Shown here piece by piece: positions 1 to 5,451 of a stretch of 15,102 nucleotides of DNA. This DNA is from Oscillospiraceae bacterium (GTDB taxonomy: Bacteria; Bacillota; Clostridia; Oscillospirales; Acutalibacteraceae), in NCBI GenBank assembly GCA_902796535.1, contig CADBPL010000039.1, positions 1 through 15,102 of the forward strand, written 5' to 3'. Position 1 is the first letter of the stretch. Every line of letters starts with the position of its first letter. The notes under the pieces were generated by a model, which worked only from the letters and a program-made list of their open reading frames with translations, searched no databases and had not been told where the DNA came from. The position numbers were made by a program, and so were the translations under genes.

Positions 1-226
1 ACAGAAGCGGCGTCGGCTGCTTGCCCCATACGCCGCAGCCGAGCACGATGATGCAGTCGTATTCGTTTTCGTTCAGGCGGTCTTCCGTGCTGTGCATCCT
101 GCCCTTGGAATCCAGACAAACGATCAGATTCAGCCCTGCGACCAGCAAAGCCAAGGCGAGCTCAATGGCAACGGCGCAGCGAATGAAGCGGAGGAGAATC
201 GGCTTTTTTTGTTTGATTGCTTTCAT
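1..226 (-). CDS. SanA/YdcF-like DUF218 membrane protein, N-terminal fragment
   Basis: This is the first 75 codons of a gene that runs off the left edge of the window. It begins at ATG 226 with a GAGAG ribosome site about 7 nt upstream. The protein opens with a basic stretch (KAIKQKK), then one hydrophobic segment at about residues 17-37, which should be a signal anchor. The start of a DUF218 (ElyC/SanA/YdcF) domain follows: DCIIVLGCGVWG at about residues 59-70, then KQPTPLL, matching the family pattern IVLGxGVxxxGxPSPxL. Members are membrane-anchored proteins linked to envelope integrity and vancomycin exclusion; their biochemical activity is poorly defined. The domain's catalytic-type region lies outside the window. 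It follows the NERD gene on the same strand after 113 bp, so co-transcription is possible, but a long hairpin lies in that gap. The family call rests on one motif plus the anchor. Confidence 0.72.
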   Translation of the reverse strand, partial: MKAIKQKKPILLRFIRCAVAIELALALLVAGLNLIVCLDSKGRMHSTEDRLNENEYDCIIVLGCGVWGKQPTPLL

Positions 227-264
227 AGTGAAACTCTCTGTTTTCCTTTGCAAATTGAATCAGT

Positions 265-320
265 AAGAGGTCAGAACGAAGAGGCTTTTCTTCGGTCACA
301 CCTCATCCCTCTGACCTCTT
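265..320 (-). other. Nested inverted repeat between the NERD gene and the SanA-like gene
   Basis: AAGAGGTCAGA at 265-275 and TCTGACCTCTT at 310-320 are perfect 11-bp reverse complements separated by 34 bp. Inside them CGAAGA (277-282) and TCTTCG (289-294) form a second 6-bp stem. The fold lies just after the NERD gene and before the SanA-like gene on the minus strand. There is no T run on the exit side of either strand, so it is not a standard Rho-independent terminator. It could be an mRNA-stabilising or processing structure, or the remnant of a dispersed palindromic repeat. It does not resemble the element found at 5256-5422 and 14953-15102. Confidence 0.5.
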
Positions 321-339
321 CCTTCTTAACGCTTGCTTT

Positions 340-1041
340 TCAATTCTCATGGTGCTGGTTGATGTTTTGAATATGCTGTTGTTTGATTGCTTCGCTGACT
401 TGCGAATAAGGATATATCAACTGATAAAGCTGTTCGATTTGTTCCGTTGTCATCGCGTCTTGCGGCATCATATCAAGCGCCGTTTCAACCGCTTGACGAA
501 TGTGATTGCGCTTAACGACCTGAACGTCCGATGAAACAACCGTAACCTTCTTCAGTTCGCATCTTTCAGAAAAGGCAATGATTGACTTGATGGAATACTC
601 GGCTCCGACAACTGATCTGAGATATTTTATATGTAAATTGTTCTGCATGATGGGGTTGAAAAATTTTTCTTTATGAGCGGGTTTGCCTTTCCCCTGAGGT
701 AAGGTTTGCGTCCACATCTTTTGTTTTTCATCCCCGAAAATCCAACCGCTGTAGTTTTTGCTTTCAAAAACGATAAAGCCGCGCGGGGTAATCATGATGA
801 CGTCGCTTTCCGTCGTTTCGCCATCTTCTTTTGGAAAATAAACGTTAAATAAAAATTTGGCGCCCTGTTTTTCAAGATGTCTGAGATTTTTGGAAATCAG
901 GTATTCACCGTAACGACCTTTGTCAAAAACCGTAGAAAAATACGAATTACCGGTTGTTTGGTGATAGGTGGTTTTGTTGAAGATGACAATATGGCAAACG
1001 ATAACGAGAAGAAGAACAATAAACGGAACAAAAAACAACAA
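340..1041 (-). CDS. Membrane-anchored NERD-domain (nuclease-related) protein
   Basis: The chosen start is TTG at 1041 because a strong GGAGGG site (1048-1053) sits 6 nt in front of it. The frame is open further upstream, but starting there would place the ribosome site inside the coding region. The resulting 233-residue protein has one hydrophobic segment at about residues 2-22, then a NERD domain at about residues 40-165. Visible NERD/PD-(D/E)XK-type features are RYGE (about 43-46), ESDVIMITPRGF (about 79-90) and FESKNYSG (about 92-99), with Asp80, Glu93 and Lys95 as the likely catalytic-type residues, and NPIMQN further on. NERD is assigned to the nuclease superfamily by fold; substrates of such stand-alone anchored versions are largely unknown. 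By eye the gene is much richer in A+T than its neighbours, with AT-ending codons, which suggests recent acquisition. The NERD assignment is firm; a role in defence or DNA processing would be a guess. Confidence 0.85.
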   Translation of the reverse strand: MLFFVPFIVLLLVIVCHIVIFNKTTYHQTTGNSYFSTVFDKGRYGEYLISKNLRHLEKQGAKFLFNVYFPKEDGETTESDVIMITPRGFIVFESKNYSGWIFGDEKQKMWTQTLPQGKGKPAHKEKFFNPIMQNNLHIKYLRSVVGAEYSIKSIIAFSERCELKKVTVVSSDVQVVKRNHIRQAVETALDMMPQDAMTTEQIEQLYQLIYPYSQVSEAIKQQHIQNINQHHEN

Positions 1042-1115
1042 TTTAAACCCTCCAATCAAATATACAGCAATTTTAACAGCTCAAGAAACAAGAGGTATGC
1101 TGCTTTTTATAAAGT

Positions 1116-1144
1116 AAAAATCGACTCGTTCGGTTTTGCCGAAC
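1116..1144 (-). terminator. rodA: Candidate terminator after rodA
   Basis: Reading the minus strand after the rodA stop, GTTCGG, a 5-nt CAAAA loop and CCGAAC form a 6-bp hairpin (1144-1128). A run of five T follows at 1120-1116, seven bases past the stem. The gap before the T run makes this a weak intrinsic terminator. Its position 26 bp beyond rodA and upstream of the compositionally different NERD gene fits a transcription boundary. Confidence 0.35.
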
Positions 1145-1169
1145 ATATCACATAAAACGAAAATTTCGA

Positions 1170-2330
1170 TTATTTGTACGGCGTATACAGATTAATGACG
1201 CGGAAATCCACCGGCGCCTGATCCTTGTTGACGCGGTAGACGCTGAACACAAGCCCCATGGCGATATAGACGCAAAGGTTTGCCGAGCCGCCCGCGCTCA
1301 TGAACGGCAGGGTGATGCCGATAACAGGCAGATACATCAGCACCATGCCCACGTTGACGATCACCTGCGAGGCGATCATGCCGGCGACGCCGTAGCACAG
1401 GTATTTGGCGGGGTTATCGTCGGCCAGACGGGCGATTTTGACAATGCGCAGAATCAGCAGCAAAAACAGCACGAGCAGCCCCAGACAGCCCAAAAAGCCG
1501 AGCTCTTCGCCCGCGGCGCTGAGGATCATGTCGTTTTTCGCTTCCGGCACGTAGCCCGATTGGGTGAGCGGGCCCTTGAACAGCCCCTTGCCGAAGAACT
1601 GGCCGGTGCCGATGGCGGTTTTGCCCCGGGCCTGCTGGTAGATGATGTCCTGATAAGATTCCGGGTAAAGCAGCGCCAGAAAACGGTCGCGCTGAATGGT
1701 GCTGAACACCTTGACCCAGATGATGGGGGCGGCGGCGATCATTGTGCCAAGGGCAATGGCAAAATAACGCAGCTTGACGCCGGCCAGGAACATCATCACC
1801 GCAAAGATCATCAGGAACACCAGCGCCGAGCCCATGTCGCCCGTGAGCACGACCAGCAGGGTCGGCACGGCGCCGTGGACGCACAGCAGCAGAATGTTGA
1901 TCAGGCGGTTGATGCCGCTGCCGACCAGCTCCAGATGAACCGAAAAGGTGACGATGAAGGCGGCCTTGAGCAGCTCGGACGGCTGGAAATAGACCACGCC
2001 GAAATCCAGCCAGGTTTTTACGTCGCTTCGTCCGGCCGGGCCGGTGCCGAATTTGAACAGCAGCAGCATCAGCAGCAGCGAAACGCCGCCGATGACCGGC
2101 CAGAGCTTCATGATCACTTCGTAATCGATTGCAGAAATGATCAGGCAGAGCACAACGCCCAGCGCAACGGCCGCGATCATCACGATCGTGTCGCGGAAGA
2201 TGGTCTGCCCCTCCGTCAGCTTGCAAAGGGTCGCGCTGTGAACCATCAGCACGCCCATTACGGAGGCGAGCAGGCAAAGAAAGAACAGGTAAAGATCGGT
2301 CCCTTTGATAAAACGGATGACGGTTTGTAT
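1170..2330 (-). CDS. rodA: RodA-type SEDS peptidoglycan glycosyltransferase
   Basis: A SEDS-family polytopic membrane enzyme that polymerises lipid II into glycan strands; RodA members work with a class B penicillin-binding protein in elongation. Numbering from the first ATG (2258), the signatures are FQPSELLKAAF (91-101), TGDMGSALVF (139-148), GQFFGKGLFKGP (219-230), NDMILSAAGEELGF (242-255) and VIGITLPFMSAGGS near the C-terminus. Asp243 aligns with the essential Asp of RodA. Ten or so membrane segments are apparent. The first ATG would cut through membrane segment 1. The frame stays open above it and reads IKGTDLYLFFLCLLASV, a typical SEDS N-terminus, but has no ATG, GTG or TTG. A GGGGGG-containing ribosome site lies 7 nt before ATA at 2330, which I use as start (386 residues). 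A one-base error in the G6 run would instead join ATG 2364. FtsW or SpoVE is the alternative identity. Confidence 0.88.
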   Translation of the reverse strand: MQTVIRFIKGTDLYLFFLCLLASVMGVLMVHSATLCKLTEGQTIFRDTIVMIAAVALGVVLCLIISAIDYEVIMKLWPVIGGVSLLLMLLLFKFGTGPAGRSDVKTWLDFGVVYFQPSELLKAAFIVTFSVHLELVGSGINRLINILLLCVHGAVPTLLVVLTGDMGSALVFLMIFAVMMFLAGVKLRYFAIALGTMIAAAPIIWVKVFSTIQRDRFLALLYPESYQDIIYQQARGKTAIGTGQFFGKGLFKGPLTQSGYVPEAKNDMILSAAGEELGFLGCLGLLVLFLLLILRIVKIARLADDNPAKYLCYGVAGMIASQVIVNVGMVLMYLPVIGITLPFMSAGGSANLCVYIAMGLVFSVYRVNKDQAPVDFRVINLYTPYK

Positions 2331-2357
2331 AAAGTCGCCCCCCTTTCCTGAAGGCAG

Positions 2358-2386
2358 TTATCATTCGGAACAAAAGCGATTATAAT
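2358..2386 (+). promoter_or_regulatory. Candidate distal promoter for tsaE operon
   Basis: TTATCA (2358-2363) and TATAAT (2381-2386) are 17 bp apart on the plus strand. The -10 box overlaps the -10 box of the oppositely directed rodA promoter, so only one of the two could be occupied at a time. It lies 81 bp ahead of the tsaE start, with a second candidate promoter in between. Confidence 0.33.
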
Positions 2387-2407
2387 ACATTTTCCAAAAA
2401 AATACAA
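2379..2407 (-). promoter_or_regulatory. rodA: Promoter for rodA
   Basis: On the minus strand TTGTAT (2407-2402) and a perfect TATAAT (2384-2379) are separated by 17 bp. Transcription would begin near 2372, giving a leader of about 42 nt up to ATA 2330 and only about 8 nt up to ATG 2364. This spacing favours the ribosome-site-associated start. The -10 box overlaps a TATAAT on the opposite strand. Confidence 0.55.
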
Positions 2408-2415
2408 GCAAATAC

Positions 2416-2444
2416 TTTTTCTGCCGGGCGGTTTGTGCTATAAT
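2416..2444 (+). promoter_or_regulatory. Proximal promoter for tsaE operon (extended -10)
   Basis: A perfect TATAAT at 2439-2444 is preceded directly by TGC (2436-2438), giving an extended -10 element. The -35 position (2416-2421, TTTTTC) is poor, which an extended -10 can offset. Transcription would start near 2451, about 16 nt ahead of the tsaE ATG and just before its AAAGGG ribosome site. Confidence 0.55.
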
Positions 2445-2466
2445 CTTGTTTCAAAGGGTGAAAACA

Positions 2467-2913
2467 ATGAAAAAAGTCTTTGATTCGCATTCCGCTGCGC
2501 AAACCGAACAGCTCGGCGCGTCTCTGGCAAAGCTTTTGCGCAGGGGCGACGTGGTTGCGCTGTTCGGCGGCTTAGGGGCGGGCAAAACCGCTTTTGTGCG
2601 CGGGCTGGCGCGGGGGCTGGGTGTAAAAGGCAGCGTGAGCAGCCCCACGTTTTCCATCGTCAACGTCTACCCCGGCGCGCCACAGCTGTGCCATTTCGAT
2701 ATGTACCGCGTCGAGGGGTGGGACGATCTTTACACCACTGGCTTTTTTGATTATCAGCAGGACGATGCGGTGCTTGCCGTGGAGTGGAGCGAAAACATTG
2801 AAAACGCGCTGCCGGAGCAGGCTCTGTTCGTGACCATCGAGCGGGGCGAAACGCAGGAGCAGCGAACCATTACGATAGAGGGGGATGAACGGCTTGAAGA
2901 TCTTGGCGCTTGA
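2467..2913 (+). CDS. tsaE: tRNA t6A biosynthesis ATPase TsaE
   Basis: TsaE is the small P-loop ATPase of the TsaB-TsaD-TsaE complex that installs N6-threonylcarbamoyl on A37 of ANN-decoding tRNAs. The 148-residue protein has the usual family length. Visible signatures are Walker A GGLGAGKT (34-41), the SPTF switch motif (59-62), FDMYR (77-81) and VEWSE (105-109). ATG 2467 is preferred over the in-frame TTG at 2446 because AAAGGGTG lies 6-8 nt upstream of the ATG. The gene opens the plus-strand run. Its last 29 bp overlap tsaB, so the two are translationally linked, as expected for partners of one complex. The tsaD partner is not in this window. Confidence 0.96.
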   Translation: MKKVFDSHSAAQTEQLGASLAKLLRRGDVVALFGGLGAGKTAFVRGLARGLGVKGSVSSPTFSIVNVYPGAPQLCHFDMYRVEGWDDLYTTGFFDYQQDDAVLAVEWSENIENALPEQALFVTIERGETQEQRTITIEGDERLEDLGA

Positions 2914-3598
2914 AAGCTCGGCGGTCTGCGCCTCGGCGGCGGTGAGCGAAAACGGCAAAATCCTCAGCGAATGCTTTGTCAACGCCGGCCTGACCCATTC
3001 CCAAACGCTTTTGCCCATGGTGAAAAACTGCCTGGATACCGCAAGGCTGACGCTGGAGGAGATCGACCTGATCGCCGTGGCTGACGGCCCCGGCTCCTTC
3101 ACGGGGGTGCGCATCGGTGTTGCGGCCGTCAAGGGGCTGGCCTTTACAGGCAAGCCGTGCCGCGCCGTTTCCACGTTGGAGGGGATGGCGTACAATTTCT
3201 TTGGCCTGCCCGGCTCGGTGTGCTGCGTGATGGATGCGCGGTGCAGTCAGGTTTATGCCGCCGCGTTTGCTTGCGGAGAGGCTGTGACCCGGGTGTGCGA
3301 GGATCAGGCCATCCCGATCAGCGCGTTGCCGGAAATGTTAAAAAAATTAAAAAAACCGATCTATCTACTTGGCGATGGCGCCGATCTATGTTATAATTAT
3401 CTGAAATCGGTCGAGGCCGATGTGCTGCTTGCGCCGCCCGCGCTCAAATATCAGCGCGCCTCCGGGGTGGCTTTGGCGGCGGAACACGCCGCCGGGCAGG
3501 CGTGCGGCAGCGGCAGCCTCCAGCCCGTCTACCTGCGCGTGCCGCAGGCGGAACGGGAACTGAAAAAAAGAAAAGCAGAAAAGGAGCGGGAATCATGA
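2885..3598 (+). CDS. tsaB: tRNA t6A biosynthesis protein TsaB
   Basis: TsaB is the ASKHA-fold scaffold that dimerises with TsaD in the t6A complex. The 237-residue protein shows the family N-terminus KILALESS (5-12), HSQTLLPMV (38-46) and DGPGSFTGVRIG (67-78). The start is uncertain: ATG 2885 directly abuts GAGGGG with no spacing, while TTG at 2894 is 9 nt from it and gives the more typical LKILALESS beginning. The gene overlaps tsaE by 29 bp (20 bp with the TTG start), and its TGA overlaps the rpiB ATG. Two seven-A runs 8 bp apart (3339-3355 region, codons LKKLKKP) are slippage-prone. A promoter-like sequence lies in its 3' half. No rimI follows, unlike many related operons. Confidence 0.95.
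   Translation: MNGLKILALESSAVCASAAVSENGKILSECFVNAGLTHSQTLLPMVKNCLDTARLTLEEIDLIAVADGPGSFTGVRIGVAAVKGLAFTGKPCRAVSTLEGMAYNFFGLPGSVCCVMDARCSQVYAAAFACGEAVTRVCEDQAIPISALPEMLKKLKKPIYLLGDGADLCYNYLKSVEADVLLAPPALKYQRASGVALAAEHAAGQACGSGSLQPVYLRVPQAERELKKRKAEKERES
3369..3397 (+). promoter_or_regulatory. Candidate internal promoter in tsaB driving rpiB-upp
   Basis: TTGGCG (3369-3374) and a perfect TATAAT (3392-3397) are 17 bp apart, inside tsaB and about 195 bp ahead of rpiB. The local codons (TAT AAT TAT) are AT-rich compared with the surrounding gene. It would allow rpiB and upp to be expressed apart from the t6A genes. The claim is based on sequence pattern only. Confidence 0.42.
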
Positions 3599-4035
3599 TT
3601 GCACTCGGCGCTGATCACGGCGGCTATGAACTGAAAGAAAGCATCAAAAAGCATTTGGACGAAAAAGGCGTGGCCTATCACGACTTCGGCACCCTGACGG
3701 GTGAAGCGATCGATTACCCCGTCATTGCCGAGCAGGTCGCCACGGCGGTCGCCTCCGGCGCATACGAAAAGGCCATCCTCTGCTGCGGCACAGGCATCGG
3801 CATTTCCATGGCGGCCAACAAGGTCAGGGGCATTCGCTGCGCCTGCTGTTCCGATTATTTCAGCGCTTACTATACCCGCCTTCATAACGACGCCAACATT
3901 CTGGCCATGGGCGGCCGCGTCGTCGGCCCGGGTCTGGCGTGTATGCTCGTGGACGTGTTCCTTGAAACCGAATTCGAGGGCGGCCGTCACCAGCGCCGGA
4001 TCGACCTGATCAAGGCGATCGAAGACAAGCAGTAA
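3595..4035 (+). CDS. rpiB: Ribose-5-phosphate isomerase B (RpiB/LacAB family)
   Basis: Interconverts ribose 5-phosphate and ribulose 5-phosphate in the pentose phosphate pathway; some relatives act on allose 6-phosphate or galactose 6-phosphate. The 146-residue length is typical. Visible motifs are ALGADHGGYELK (3-14), CCGTGIGISMAANK (63-76) with Cys64 as the catalytic-base position, and LHNDANILAMGGRVVG (from 96) with His97 as the ring-opening residue. The ATG overlaps the tsaB stop (ATGA), and AAGGAG lies 8 nt upstream, so this start is firm. The next gene, upp, uses PRPP, which derives from ribose 5-phosphate, so the pairing is metabolically sensible. Confidence 0.96.
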   Translation: MIALGADHGGYELKESIKKHLDEKGVAYHDFGTLTGEAIDYPVIAEQVATAVASGAYEKAILCCGTGIGISMAANKVRGIRCACCSDYFSAYYTRLHNDANILAMGGRVVGPGLACMLVDVFLETEFEGGRHQRRIDLIKAIEDKQ

Positions 4036-4094
4036 TTCCGGGCAATACCGCACCGTTTCTTTCTTTATCATAATAATTCAGAGGAGTGTTTAAT

Positions 4095-4721
4095 ATGGCA
4101 GTACATGTTATGGATCATCCGCTCATTCAACACAAGCTCTCCGTTTTACGCGACGAGCGCACGCCTTCCATGCAGTTTCGCGAGCTCGTCAGCGAAATCG
4201 CCATGCTGATGTGCTTTGAGGCGACCCGCGACCTTCCGCTCACGGAGCGTGACGTGAAAACCCCCGTGGCCATGGCGCACACCAAGGTCATCGCCGGCAA
4301 AAAGCTCGCGTTTGTTCCGATCCTCCGCGCCGGTCTTGGCATGGTCGACGGCGTGCTGACCCTTGTGCCCAACGCCAGAGTCGGCCACATCGGCCTGTAT
4401 CGCGACCCGCAGACTCTCAAACCCGTTGAATATTACTGCAAGCTTCCCGCCGATATTCAGGAGCGTGAAGTGATCGTGCTTGATCCGATGCTGGCCACCG
4501 GCGGCTCGGCGGTCGACGCGATCAGCCAGATCAAGCAGCGTCACCCGAAGGGGATCAAATTCATGGGCCTCATCGGCGCGCCCGAGGGCGTGAAGGCCCT
4601 GTCCGAAGCGCACCCCGACGTTGAAATCTACATCGGCGCCGTCGACGATAAGCTCAACGATCACGGCTATATCGTGCCCGGTCTGGGCGACGCGGGCGAC
4701 CGCATCTTCGGCACGAAGTAA
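4095..4721 (+). CDS. upp: Uracil phosphoribosyltransferase
   Basis: Makes UMP from uracil and PRPP in pyrimidine salvage. The 208-residue length fits the family. The PRPP-binding signature VLDPMLATGGS lies at about 128-138 and the uracil-binding C-terminal motif YIVPGLGDAGDR at 192-203. ILRAGLGMVDG (76-86) and LYRDPQTLKPVEYY (101-114) are also diagnostic. ATG 4095 is chosen over in-frame GTG 4086 because GAGGAG (4081-4086) is the ribosome site, 8 nt before the ATG. It follows rpiB after a 59-bp AT-leaning spacer without a clear terminator, so it may be in the same transcript. Confidence 0.97.
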   Translation: MAVHVMDHPLIQHKLSVLRDERTPSMQFRELVSEIAMLMCFEATRDLPLTERDVKTPVAMAHTKVIAGKKLAFVPILRAGLGMVDGVLTLVPNARVGHIGLYRDPQTLKPVEYYCKLPADIQEREVIVLDPMLATGGSAVDAISQIKQRHPKGIKFMGLIGAPEGVKALSEAHPDVEIYIGAVDDKLNDHGYIVPGLGDAGDRIFGTK

Positions 4722-4760
4722 CGGTAAGCACCGATTCGTTCGCGTACCCTTCATTATAAG

Positions 4761-4813
4761 AAGAAAGGAAAACACCGGCCGCCTGAGCGGCGCGCCGCGT
4801 GCCGTATGTCACC
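4761..4813 (+). other. rplI: Unusual GC-rich leader of rplI, no adjacent ribosome site
   Basis: The only Shine-Dalgarno-like stretch (AAGAAAGGAA, 4761-4770) lies 44 nt from the rplI ATG. Between them is a GC-only hairpin, GCCGC-CTGA-GCGGC (4778-4791), overlapping a 12-bp perfect palindrome (GCGGCGCGCCGC, 4787-4798). The last 15 nt before the ATG contain no GGAG-like sequence. Folding could shorten the apparent distance or control L9 translation, but nothing here proves it. Confidence 0.5.
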
Positions 4814-5254
4814 ATGAAAGTTGTTTTGAAACAGGACGTCAAGGGCCTGGGCAAAAAGGGCGAGCTCGTCAGCACCTCCGACGGGTATGCGCGCAATTAC
4901 CTTTTTCCCCGCAATCTGGCTTCTGAGGCCAACGCGCAGGCCATGGCGGAACTGAAAAATAAAGAGCAGGCGGAAAAATACCGCATCGAGACCGAAAAAG
5001 CCGCCGCCAAAGCGGCCGCCGCCGAGCTGGAGGGCAAGACCCTGCGCATCACCGCCAAGGCGGGTCAGAACGGCAAGCTGTTCGGCTCCGTGACCGCGAA
5101 AGAGATCGTTGCGCAGATCAAGGCCGATTTCAACGTCGAGCTCGATAAGCGCAAGGTGGAGGTCGAGGATATCAAGTCCTTCGGCACCTTCCCCGTCACG
5201 GTCAAGCTCAACCACGGCGTGACCGCGTCGCTGTTTGTTCTGGTGAGCGAATAA
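4814..5254 (+). CDS. rplI: 50S ribosomal protein L9
   Basis: L9 binds 23S rRNA at the base of the L1 stalk and influences reading-frame maintenance. The 146-residue protein begins MKVVLKQDVKGLGKKGELV and continues DGYARNYLFPRNLA, the standard N-terminal domain. A long Ala/Lys/Glu-rich connecting helix follows at about 40-80, then the C-terminal domain (TAKAGQNGKLFGSVT at about 78-92). An upstream in-frame GTG (4799) would add PYVT, which no normal L9 has, so ATG 4814 is the start even though no ribosome site precedes it closely. Linkage to dnaB is a common Gram-positive arrangement, but here a structured element occupies the gap between them. Confidence 0.96.
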   Translation: MKVVLKQDVKGLGKKGELVSTSDGYARNYLFPRNLASEANAQAMAELKNKEQAEKYRIETEKAAAKAAAAELEGKTLRITAKAGQNGKLFGSVTAKEIVAQIKADFNVELDKRKVEVEDIKSFGTFPVTVKLNHGVTASLFVLVSE

Positions 5255-5255
5255 T

Positions 5256-5422
5256 TCAGGGTCACCTCTATAATTCTCGTGCGTTCATCTTGCATGATCT
5301 TTTTTCGTCAGCTTTCACAAAAATGCTCGTCAATACACCGAGCATTCACGCTGCTTTTTGTTTTATCCGACGAAAAAATCTCTTCGCAATCTGAACGCGT
5401 CGACTATTCAGAGGTTCCCTGA
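5256..5422 (-). repeat. Structured intergenic element, copy 2 (reverse orientation)
   Basis: This is one of two copies in the window; the other is at 14953-15102 on the plus strand. The 79-bp core is 5300-5378. Read on the minus strand it has an outer 10-bp stem (5378-5369 with 5309-5300, perfect), a 7x7 internal loop and a 5-bp middle stem (ACAAA with TTTGT). It continues with a 10-nt one-sided bulge and an 8-bp inner stem (AATGCTCG with CGAGCATT) capped by the 9-nt loop GTGTATTGA. The core is 58/79 identical to copy 1 with no gap, and changes in the stems preserve pairing. Near-inverted repeats CAGGGTCACCTCT (5257-5269) and AGAGGTTCCCTG (5410-5421) flank it, like MITE ends or an enclosing stem. 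It is oriented against rplI and dnaB transcription. I cannot match it to a named RNA or repeat family. Confidence 0.82.
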
Positions 5423-5451
5423 GACAAGAAAAAATGTCAGGAGGTGACAGC

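Noticed and set aside
1560..2351. Plus-strand open frame of 263 codons opposite rodA
   Set aside because: Low-complexity, Gln/His/Asp-rich translation with no domain; the opposite strand encodes clear SEDS motifs.
1414..2373. Minus-strand frame of 319 codons overlapping rodA in a different phase
   Set aside because: Only its first dozen codons are of interest, as the possible true N-terminus if the G6 run is wrong. The remainder is Arg/Pro/His-rich shadow sequence.
4722..4733. CGGT-AAGC-ACCG hairpin just after upp as a terminator
   Set aside because: Four-base stem with no following T run; too weak to support termination.
5269..5274. TATAAT inside the right end of element copy 2 as a dnaB promoter
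   Set aside because: No acceptable -35 at 16-18 bp (the sequence is the rplI end) and no extended -10; kept only as a remark.
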